This document shows, piece after piece, positions 48,296 to 57,484 of a DNA stretch of 64,000 bases. The first letter of the stretch is position 1. Each line of letters begins with the position of its first letter. The notes beneath the pieces are model-generated. The model saw only the letters and a list, made by a program, of their open reading frames with translations. It was not told the origin of the DNA and did not search any database. The translations under genes were made by a program, and so were the position numbers. Source of the DNA: Hofstenia miamia (taxonomy: Eukaryota; Xenacoelomorpha; Acoela); assembly GCA_004352715.1 (NCBI GenBank), contig SCFE01000001.1:6500409-6564408 (forward strand), in the 5' to 3' direction.

Positions 48296-51016
48296 GTGAT
48301 TTCCTCAAAACAAACCTTGCTGGTTCCTTCAGTCAGTGGTCTGCAGACAATGTAGACCACAATGCATGTACGCTTGATGGTAAAGGTACACTTCATGGGA
48401 TGGGTGTGGTAGTTTCAACAACACCAGGGAGTATAATTCAAGGTCTCACACCAATACAAAGTCAAAAGGTAAGATGTGCAAATGACGTTATTGCAAGTAG
48501 TGGAATACCAGTTGTGGTGTACGATCCACAAGAGCAACCAGGAATGTCATCAGTGATAATGAAACCATTGATAGAATTGAACATGGTAAATGTTCTACCT
48601 AAAGAATTAATTCATGATCATATATGGCACACTTTATATTTCCATCCAAACCTACGTCCAAGTTGGTCAGGGTACATGACTGATATTAGTTCTGGTGACT
48701 ACCCAGGACAATCTGCTGTGTCATTACTGCCTATCATAGATTTAAACCCGTCTGATATGACATGCATATATTCAACTCTGAAGTTTGTGGAATCACAAGC
48801 TAAAGACCTTGGGATAAATACTCCAGTCATCACATTCGATCAACCTTTATGGATTAAGGCGTCAAAAATCATCAAAGTTAAATCTTTGAATATGGTTTGC
48901 ATGTTAGGAGGGTTCCATCTTTTAATGAGCTTTATCGGAAGCATTGGAATGCTAATGAAAGCAAGTGGATTAGAAGAAGCCATGGAGCAAGTGTATGGAA
49001 AGAACACGGTACCTCATATCATTTCTGGAAAAGCAATTTCAAGGGCATTACGAGCTCATTTTCTTGCTGAATCTGCACTCGTCTGCAAGTTGATGATTCC
49101 TTTAGTTGATGGTGTAAGACAAAATGTAACACATGAAGAAGATGAAGAAGTAAGCGATGAGACATTAGAAAGAGCATCAGTGAAGTTCAATGAACTGAAT
49201 GTTGAACTTGAACAGATAATGGTTGATATGAAGGCAACTCCCTATCTCGATATTGATTTGCAACAATATCCATCAATGTTGAGGTTGATTGACAGCCTTG
49301 CAGAGTACAAAGATCTCCTTCAACAGTCCTCGCGAACAGCTAAATTTTGGCTGCAATACATATACTATATTGATGTTGTAAAACTTTTCATACGTGCAGA
49401 AAGGACTGGAGATTGGAATTTGCATGTTATAGCACTGAGTAGAATGATTAACTTGTTTGCTGCTACAGCTCACATTCATTATGCCAAAAGCGCAAGACTA
49501 CATCTCCAAAATATGCTTGATTTAAAAAATACACATCCTTGGGTTTATGAACAATTCGCTAACGGTCGTCTTCATACTATCAGACGTAGTGATAAATTTT
49601 GGTCAGGATTGTGGGCTGACTTGATAATAGAGCAAGTAATGATGAGATCGTTAAAAAGCAGTGGTGGACTTACTAGAGGTAGAGGCATTTTAGAATCAAC
49701 ACGTCAGTTATGGCTTGGAAGTATGCACAGATGTGCTGATATACACAATGCTATGAGTGAACTTACTGGTGCATATCGAAAAACAAGCGAGCAACACGTT
49801 CAACTAACGCAAAGCCGTATTTTACGTGACCAACAAGATTTTAAGAAAATCAAAGAATGGTTTGATGTTCACGAACCTTTTTGTGAAAATGAACCGAATT
49901 TCAAGAGTCTCTCAAGTGGTTTGCTTGCTGCTGGATCTGACGTGAATTGTGACGAAGCAGAGAAAGTGGGGCGAAATATTCAATGTAAATTAGATGGCAT
50001 GAACATGGAAAATATAACCATGAAAAGAAGTGATAAAGTTCACACTTTTGAAAATCTTTTGCCTACAAAAAAATTGGAGACGATATTATTCAAATTAATC
50101 CAACAATATTATTCAGTCGGTTGACTGTGCTGGTAAATTTCTCAGACGAAATTGAAAGAAACTTTGGCTACGAACTTACCCCTGAGCCAACATCCCTCGT
50201 CTGCAAGTTGATGATTCCTTTAGTGAATTAGCAAGATGTTTTGGCGATATTTCAATGACTCAAGATAAAATTGGGGATCTTGGTATTCAGCTTATGGTAA
50301 AGAGGTAAGAAACATTTTTTTCTTTATTTGTGACATTACATTTTTGTTGTTTTCTAATAACTAAACAATATATTTCAATGGATTTAAATCTTCAATTGAT
50401 ATATCAATTAACTTTAGCTTTGGTGGAAAAATCACTGATACATTGGCTCATTTACGACACACAAAGTATATTGAAATGGTTACAACTTCTAATGTAGTGG
50501 AACCAGAAAATCTCCCTCCTACCGAACGAGCAACATACTTCCATGCATTACGAGTACATCTCCAGGTATTTTAAACTAATATTACATTGCAGATTAGTAT
50601 TTTTTCACACTTGCCGCTGTACAATAATAAGCAATTAAAAATAATCTAAAACATAGTTCCCATTATTTTATCTTCAGGTAACACAATGGAAATCTTTGGA
50701 TCTTGGATGCTTGAATCCGACCAACTGGGGTTGGAGAATTGAAAACAACTTGATGGCGCCAGTCAAAACTGATGTCGATCCTGCTCCAGATTGGCTTCTC
50801 CAAGTTGTTCGTTGTAATTGCAAAATTGACACTCGTCGCCCCTGCGGTTCTCGTTCATGCTCTTGTCGTAAAAATGGTTTGAATTGTGTCCCAGCTTGTG
50901 GGGGCTGTCATGGGCAAGATTGTGAAAATGAGGCAACACCTATATGGGATAGTGAAAACCTCATTCATGATGACACTGAAAGGAACATTTTTGATACATT
51001 TGCCTCTTTTATATAG
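47060..51016 (+). CDS. Putative transposase with zinc-finger N-terminus, DDE-like core and C-terminal CXC domain
   Basis: Reconstructed order: 47060-48290 (Cys/His-rich N-terminus), then the main core to about 50,304, then exons 50418-50565 and 50678-51016 joined by two GT/AG introns in matching phase. N-terminal motifs: CAICQ, CFFCGDEC...H, HDDC. Core motifs: WSADNVDHN (Asp at 48346), TFDQPLW (Asp at 48838), LGGFHLLMSFIGSIGML, and WADLIIEQ (Glu at 49630). By layout these are candidate DDE residues of an RNase H-like fold; this is inference. C-terminus: RCNCK...CGSRSCSCRKNGLNC...CGGC...DC, a TSO1/tesmin-like CXC domain, known in that family to bind DNA. I recall similar uncharacterised proteins in many copies in cnidarian and other invertebrate genomes. 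Two one-base deletions in A-runs (48287-48290, 50067-50073) and a disturbed spot at 50196-50224 break the frame, so this copy is either decayed or contains sequencing errors. Confidence 0.8.
48296..50124 (+). CDS. CXC transposon protein, core ORF
   Basis: The frame is open from before the first ORF's stop; an ATG at 48400 is internal to the protein and unlikely to be a real start. It holds the three candidate catalytic motifs, the HLLMSFIGSIG helix, and an HP.VYEQF.NG region followed by GGLTRGRG. The stop at 50122-50124 is again beside an alternative frame (IGDDIIQINPTILFSRLTV) reached by one more A in the A7 run at 50067-50073. Confidence 0.85.
50418..50565 (+). CDS. CXC transposon protein, penultimate exon
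   Basis: Acceptor TTAACTTTAG after a 113-nt intron (50305-50417); AG|C makes Ser. Encodes SFGGKITDTLAHLRHTKYIE and PPTERATYFHALRVHLQ, ending before GTATTT in phase 0. Confidence 0.82.
50678..51016 (+). CDS. CXC transposon protein, last exon with TSO1-like CXC domain
   Basis: Begins after TATCTTCAG following a 112-nt intron. Reads VTQWKSLDLGCLNPTNWGW, then PAPDWLLQVVRCNCK and the Cys-rich block with spacing C-x-C-x8-C-x4-C-x-C-x6-C-x3-C-x2-C-x4-C. TAG at 51014-51016. Confidence 0.88.
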   Translation, partial: VTQWKSLDLGCLNPTNWGWRIENNLMAPVKTDVDPAPDWLLQVVRCNCKIDTRRPCGSRSCSCRKNGLNCVPACGGCHGQDCENEATPIWDSENLIHDDTERNIFDTFASFI

Positions 51017-51437
51017 TGTTTTATAGCAAAAATTACTTTGATATTGTTAATTTTTCAGAGGGATTTATACCTTGCCAAACTAACCCATCATGTTTTTTGC
51101 TATGTTACTACCCAAAAGCATATCTTAATTAATTAACCTTAAAGAGTAGCTCTTTTTCACAAGGTTCTACATCAACTTGTTTAGGATAAATTATTTAAAA
51201 GGTATATTATTGAAAATAAAAATCTTATTTTGAGCTTATTTTTTTTAGCATTTCTTCCGCGTCTATGTTAGCTCACATATTTTTTTGCCCAAAGACCTAT
51301 GTGTGAGGCTTTAAGTATGTTATTCTACGGAAAATTTGCTTTTCAATGGTACTAAATATGTTTATGCGCAATTTAATTCTAGGTTGAGCTTATTTTTCAG
51401 CTAATTCAGCCAGACTATTATTGCTACAGGTTTTTTC

Positions 51438-51794
51438 CAAAATAAATTATTCAATTTGTAAAGTAAATATATTTTTCATAAGTGATCTTGTCAAACTTTG
51501 TTGATAATCTTATGTATATTCAGAATTCGCTGAACTTTTCCCATATCAAACCTTCCCTTTTTGATAAAAGTCGTCCGGACCCAGCTCATCTCCTATCTAG
51601 AAAAGAATAATTTCCCTCCGTACAAATAATCGGGCTATCGGAGGAATTCTCCGATGGAAACGATGATCTTGCACTTGAAGAATGACATTTTGCTCAATCT
51701 GGGTAGTGGTAAAAAAGTTCTTCTCACACTTCTGCACCAGAAAGCTGCATTCTACACTGTAANCAAAATAAATTATTCAATTTGTAAAGTAAAT
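51438..51794. other. Assembly patch: single N plus 31-bp exact duplication
   Basis: CAAAATAAATTATTCAATTT and the following 11 bases occur at 51438-51468 and again at 51764-51794, directly after a single N at 51763. The 295 bp between may be foreign to this site: on the minus strand it reads IGDELGPDDFYQKGKV and a stop, which resembles the end of a retrotransposon polyprotein. Same construction as at 55,819-56,612. Confidence 0.75.
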
Positions 51795-52879
51795 TTTGCG
51801 GTTATTCTTTGATAATTTATTCTAATTCTTTTGTACAACTGTTAAATAATGTTTAAGTTTTTTCATTCATAAGACTTAATTGCAAGAATTTAGTCAGCGG
51901 TTTGGTAAGTTAAGTATTCCCTCTTGGTATTGAGAACATCTTTTTTCTTTTAAAATTTTAATATACTTTCGTTAATTTGAGAATATAGTTGATTCCACTA
52001 ATCAATGCAGAAATTAATATAACTTTTTCATAAGTTTCGTGAATTTTATTTTTGATAGGATTTGGTTAACTTTAAAACGCGGAGTGTTACCATATAAATA
52101 CAAATTTGCTTCATACCTAATGTTTAGATAATGCGCTCCAAGCCCATGGGAGCAATACAAAACATCTATTTTTATTATAAGGAGCACCCACACCATAAGT
52201 AAAGTCAGGTGTCATGGCGCCGGAGCAATTTAAACAACAATGCTTAATTTTATTATGCCTAATTGGGCACTCTAATTTTTTATAGGTATTTTACTATAAC
52301 AAATGCAGTTAATATACAGGATTCATAACTTTAGAAACTGAATTCGATTGGACCTCAGCGTTGATTCGCTATTAAGTTCCAAATTCAAAGATGAGGACTG
52401 CAGATTTTTGAATATCCCATCAACATGTAAATTTCGAAATTTTTAGTTAATAGGGTAAGGAGAAGATTTTCAACTGCTCAGATTTATTTTGCCAAGCCAT
52501 TTCAATGAGAATATTAGTTTTTTCCAATTATAGACATTATAATTCAAATATACACATTATTTCCAGCGGATTTCTTAACTTTATATAAAATTTGTATACT
52601 ACTGAGTAAATGGATACTGCATATGCAGTCAGCATATTTAATTTACGCCGTTTCTTGACATGAATTCTATATATGAATGTCTTTAGTAAAAACATTCCTA
52701 TGTATGTTTCGACTTACAAAGTCATTGACAGTTTCTTTACAAATTATTCCCTCTAAATTTACTAATTTCATAATATTTTAATTCAATACATAATTGGTAA
52801 AAAATTTTCTTTAGTATTGAGACTTGGTTGAAATTAAAATGCTTTCGATGATTTTGAGATGTTTTGCTTTGGTATTCTT

Positions 52880-54800
52880 AAACTTTTTATCTCAGCTTTT
52901 TTAAATGTTTTGAAATGGTTGAATTAGTTTCGTGCTCTTTTAATCTTCTACTTCGTAGCCGACCGCAATATACGATATTATCCTCACCACAGGTACATTG
53001 AATCTTATAAATTACCTTGAATTTATCGGCCATGTTAGTTGCTGATTTTAGGGCAAGCTTGCACTTATGTTTATTAATCTTACAAATGAATCTGTTTTCT
53101 TTGATTTTTTTCATTTGATTTATTCAATGTAGCCCCTGATATTGGATTTTAAATACATGTTCAAATTATGTGTCATTACTTTGTTCGTCGTAACTACTTC
53201 CGTAATTGCCTCTCTAATATATTTATCAATAAAATTGTTTTGCTATTCATTTTTTCTTAGGTCCGCCTTTAATTTGATAATCTTTTGGTTGTAATAAATC
53301 TTAAGTATTGACCCTTTACTTAAGAATACTTTGAAAGATCTTGGAGAATTTGAATTAAAATTACAAAACGGGCCGGTATCTGATGGTTTCTTGTATATTC
53401 TAGTTATAAAAGATTTTGAATTCTTCACTATTTTAACATTTACGAAATTCCTTGTGAATTTGTTGTTATTACTCTATTCAATTTAGATTAGTTAAGGGGG
53501 TACCCCTACAGAAAAATTTAAAATTCAAGTACTATAAGTTATCCTGGCAATATTAGGCTTATATGATAAAGCAAATTGGAAATTGTAGACATTTGGTTTG
53601 AAAAATTATTTTCCGTTCTGGTTGCCATGGTAACCACTAAATTAAAAGATATAATAAGGCTAAATTAAAAACGGTAATATCTGTATAACTAAAGTAGTTA
53701 TCATGTTATATTTCATTTCTTCTTGTAGATAATTCTCTATCCAACTACAAGAATTTTTCAGTATTAACTTTACGACTTATTTACCCCATTAATATGCAAA
53801 ATGTCGGAAAATCACTGAAATATATACAAAATGGATTTTTCTCATTGTTAGTGTATAGATGAATTGTTCAGGAACATTCTGTCTAAAAATCAAATGAAAA
53901 TACAGTACCAAACATGAGTTATGATTGTTCGATTGTAGGTAAATATGAAAAAAATTGTTAAAAAATTAAATAGTATGGCAGTACAACAGTATTCAGATTA
54001 TCAGAAATTGTGTAAATCTTTTTAATTTTTTGAATAATTACCCAAGAATAAGAAATATTTTAAAAAAAGGAATTAGGCAGAATTATAAAGGAAGGATAAA
54101 AGTTTTAAAATATGCAAAAAAACCAATTTTTCCGTAGGGGAACCCCCTTATCATTTTATATATAATTTATGATTTTTGATAAACATATTAAAACACTCAA
54201 TTTTATTTATTTAGCGGCTTTATTAATTAATTCAGTTGGTAATATATAGCAAATAGTTGGTTTTGTTTTAACGCTGCACAGTGTGTCAAAATACTTATAA
54301 CGTGGAAAAAATTATTTATTAACAGATAATCATTGCAAGAAACCTATTTCTGTAGGGGAACCACTTAGAATTTCTTCTGCATTTTTCATTGTCTACTAAA
54401 GCAAATTGGTAGTCGGTATATCTTTCATAGAACTTGAATTTTATATTGTTTTCAACATATTGCTTTCCAATAGATGAAAGATAAATATTAGCTAAAGTTG
54501 CGCTCAATGAATTTCCAATTGCTAACCCTAAAAATAACAATTACACATTACACTTTGCAAATAAGAATATTCGTTTTTTTGTGATATACTCTACATGTAT
54601 AGTGTTATCATGTACTATCGAAACATGTAATTCGTAGTAGGGTAAGTGAAAATAGTTTCTATGACTAAGCTTAAAATTTTTCCGGAAATATGGAGAACCT
54701 CAAAATTGTTATCAAGAACAAAGTTTTTTGAAAATTTTTTAATTGTTTCAAGATATAAACGTGATGATAAATTGTTTCCATTTTAACGGTTAGTCGTCAT
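52880..54800 (-). mobile_element. Penelope-like retroelement, decayed and interrupted
   Basis: Three minus-strand pieces in the expected order. Reverse transcriptase palm at 54540-54319: GLAIGNSLSATLANIYL and YERYTDYQFALVDNEK, where the usual catalytic YxDD is YTDY, so it is inactive. After the MITE insertion, 53428-53243: ITRIYKKPSDTGPFCNF, typical of the segment between RT and endonuclease. Then 53114-52887: KVIYKIQCTCGEDNIVYCGR, a GIY-YIG-type endonuclease start. Stops and frame breaks separate the pieces; the 5' part above 54,800 fades out. Confidence 0.8.
53495..54148. mobile_element. 654-bp TA-flanked MITE inserted in the Penelope-like element
   Basis: Ends AGGGGGTACCCCTACAGAAA and, inverted, AGGGGGTTCCCCTACGGAAA, with TA on both sides (53493-53494 and 54149-54150). 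A TA duplication fits Tc1/mariner-type mobilisation. No ORF; the interior is AT-rich and contains GGTTGCCATGGTAACC, a 16-bp perfect palindrome near 53,619. It lies between two segments of the Penelope-like coding region, so it is the younger insertion. Confidence 0.8.
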
Positions 54801-55259
54801 CCAAATTTATTCTAGATTAACGTTCACCATGGGTGGTCGACGCCTGCGTAGATGATACTTGTCTTACTTTGCAAATATACTCATTTCTGATGAATAAATT
54901 GAAAATATTATTAAAATAGAGATAAATATCTTACAAAGCAGAAGTATTTACATGTATATACATGTAATTATTGCCCCAAACTAGTTTTTTCAGTACTTCT
55001 ATCATTTAGCTTTTATTTTAGTTGCCTGTAGATTATTTCATTTTTTATTCTTTCTTTTTAGTTTATCTCATTCTTTTAACTTGTCTTAATTGTTATTCAT
55101 TTTATATGCATTGTGTAGATCTGCGTATTCAATCAATAATTTATTTATTTTCCTCTTTTAATCCTTTTGGTTTAGTATTAGAAATTTATTTCTTACATTG
55201 TTTATTGAACGGCAGTACTTGTCAATATTTATCAGTTCTACGGTCGTAAACCCATACTG

Positions 55260-55278
55260 AGATGTGTATAAGAGACAG
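55260..55278 (+). other. Tn5/Nextera mosaic-end adapter sequence
   Basis: AGATGTGTATAAGAGACAG, all 19 bases of the Tn5 mosaic end used in tagmentation libraries. A chance exact 19-mer in 64 kb is very unlikely. It marks adapter carry-over and a suspect join: sequence to the left and right of it may not be neighbours in the genome. Confidence 0.95.
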
Positions 55279-55818
55279 TTATAATTGCTAAGATGGCATC
55301 AATCGACATGTAAACATGCATAGTTCGCTCAGAGTTTGTAAGTGTGTTCCATGCAAATCACTTTCCCACATGAGCAGCATACAGTCTTTGACTTTCTGTT
55401 TGAGCTTGATTGACAAATTTAGCATCGTCTTTGCTTTTTGAGAAGCTCATGATTCAATTCAACATTGACAGGAATCACATAACCCAACAATTCAATAGCA
55501 CTTTGAACATGCTTCTGCAGACCTTTGGCATTTGCGATCCTTTGTTGTATTTGTTTATCAACCAGTTTATAGCCCACACTTTTCAAAAAATCATCACAAT
55601 TCATTTCGATACCACTGGTTCACTGGTAAATGAATTGTGCATTGATACCTGAGATATCGAGTAGGTTACATATTACACTGAATTTACGCTTTGTAGAAAA
55701 TCCTCTCACCTTTTTATCAACGAGATCAACTCCATTTTTGGTTTGATTGTAAAACTAGTCAGTGGCTTCTCACTGTTGCCAGCCACGGCAGCAGCAGTTG
55801 CCTGTGTACAGGTATCTA

Positions 55819-56612
55819 CTAGACGTACAGGCTTATTGACTTTGTCCCAAAAAACTGCAAAGAAGTTTTTGTCCAGATACATAATATCGATGATGGTCTC
55901 CACCTCGCCCTGTGATAACCTTCGAGGTGGGTGTATTGTTTTGTAGCAAGCGATCTGCTAATTGTTTGGACGTAACCTAGTTATCAACTGTGATGTTCTG
56001 ACCATTAGTGAGGAATGCTTGTGCAAGTTTTATGACAATTGCCTTGGCCTGACAACAACACGTTTGTACAACTTCCGCTTTCAGNAAAGGAACATAAGAA
56101 GTTTACCATTCCCAGGAATCTTTGTAATTCTTTCTTTGTTGAAGGAAGCGGCATTTCATTAATTACTTTTGTTTTCTCAGAATGTGCACGGAATGGGTAT
56201 AAGTTCAGAATGAGTATAAGTTCAGACATGCCAAGGTGGTACGAATGGTACATTGGAGCTTGAGCAGGCAGCATGGGTTAGAAGCAGGAGACAAATGGTA
56301 TAAGCACATGTCACAGGGAGGCATAGAGAATGATAAGGTTAAGATNCTAGACGTACAGGCTTATTGACTTTGTCCCAAAAAACTGCAAAGAAGTTTTTGT
56401 CCAGATACATAATATCGATGATGGTCTCCACCTCGCCCTGTGATAACCTTCGAGGTGGGTGTATTGTTTTGTAGCAAGCGATCTGCTAATTGTTTGGACG
56501 TAACCTAGTTATCAACTGTGATGTTCTGACCATTAGTGAGGAATGCTTGTGCAAGTTTTATGACAATTGCCTTGGCCTGACAACAACACGTTTGTACAAC
56601 TTCCGCTTTCAG
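55819..56612. other. 266-bp exact duplication flanking a foreign patch between single Ns
   Basis: 55819-56084 and 56347-56612 are identical 266-bp blocks of the piggyBac coding region. Between them, bounded by single Ns at 56085 and 56346, is unrelated retrotransposon sequence. A real duplication would not have an N at each joint, so I treat it as a scaffolding or gap-filling artefact. Confidence 0.88.
56086..56345 (-). mobile_element. Ty3/gypsy reverse transcriptase fragment (probably misplaced)
   Basis: Minus-strand reading contains EKTKVINEMPLPSTKKELQR and FLGMVNFLCSF. 'KV..I..MP.P..KKELQRFLGM.NYL..F' is the connection between reverse transcriptase and RNase H in Ty3/gypsy pol. Only about 60 residues are present. 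Because it is bounded by single Ns inside an artefactual duplication, its location is doubtful. Confidence 0.75.
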
Positions 56613-57484
56613 ATTGTTTGCACCAATATAGACAATGCCTGAGAAAACAAATTCGTTCCCGTAACTAGCAAGCCAGAATATTTTAATTCCGAATTTACCA
56701 GGCTTTATTGATATATACTACTGAAATATAACACGGCCATGAAACTCTAATATCTGTTCATCAACAGTCAAATAAATTGGTGCAGTTGCATGCTCACGTA
56801 GTTTCACATTGAAAATTTCAACCAAGAAGTGACAGGGTGCCAGGGAATCCTCTAGATTGTGTGGTGCGACATTATTAAACACTGGTTGGCCATCACGTAA
56901 GTACCACAAATCGCTTGTACTCCTATAGCGTGCTTTGAAAATGCCTTCCAAAATCAACAATCCAACAAATGAATCCATTTCAGCCGATTTGTCATTTTCC
57001 ATACCCTGTGAGTATTATTGATTTAGTTGTAATCGCGAACTTGGCGTCGTGCATGTAGATTCGTGTAAATTACCATATCATCAATCATGAAGTCAGCAAA
57101 TATACAAAAAGCTTCACATGGTGTCAAATGATTGATCCCATGTGCAATCACGAACGGTTCGCCACGGAAAATGTTGTGCTATGGCTTCCTACCTCCATGT
57201 TGCAGACCTTGTGTGAGCAGTTGCCATGCAATGTTTGATGGACTAAAAAGACCAATATTCAGTGTTTGGTCTTCATCCTCGCTCTCACTTGCATACTCTA
57301 AATCAGTGAAATCACCTTCTGGCAGTTCGTCGTCCTCTGCCTCTTGATTCACTTCATCGTTGTAATTGTTTGAGCGTTCCTGTATCTCCTCATTATCAAA
57401 CTGCAGTTCCTCAAGGTCAAGCTAATCATCTTGATCAGGTTCTCCACGGATAGCTCCTAATTCACGCGCCTTGCTCGGTCGCAT

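Larger units (their letters stand above)
46525..51416 (+). mobile_element. 4.9-kb DNA transposon encoding a DDE-like/CXC-domain protein
   Basis: Left end AGTCTGGCTGAATTAG, right end CTAATTCAGCCAGACT. The inverted repeats run about 130 bp (46525-46655 and about 51,285-51,416) with roughly 85-90% match by eye and one insertion of about 11 bp on the right side. The sequence ATTAT directly flanks both ends (46520-46524 and 51417-51421), a probable 5-bp target duplication; a 3-bp TTA reading with ends shifted by one base is also possible. It encodes one large spliced protein on the plus strand. It sits about 570 bp beyond the stop of the ARHGAP39-like gene in the same orientation. I cannot assign it to a named superfamily. 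Confidence 0.85.
55329..57484 (-). pseudogene. piggyBac-like transposase, decayed
   Basis: Reads on the minus strand from an ATG at 57484. Parts in order: an acidic N-terminus (SESEDEDQ), then CEAFCIFADFMIDDMVIYTN; MENDKSAEMDSFVGLLILEG with DLWYLRDGQPVF; YLTVDEQILEFHGR (first catalytic Asp); NGQNITVDN (second); NQTKNGVDLVDKKVRGFSTK (third); LLDISGINAQFIY; and the C-terminal Cys-rich finger (RRC.ICQ...CCSCGKVICMEH). All three aspartates of the piggyBac DDD core are present, but in-frame stops (for example after PDQDD and after NITVDN) and frame breaks make it a pseudogene. A 266-bp duplication with foreign sequence disrupts the middle, and the adapter lies 50 bp past its C-terminal end. No TTAA-flanked termini were identified. 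Confidence 0.85.

Noticed and set aside
55022-55249. 75-residue hydrophobic ORF just before the adapter
   Set aside because: Hydrophobic codons are expected from T-rich DNA; no start context or family motifs.
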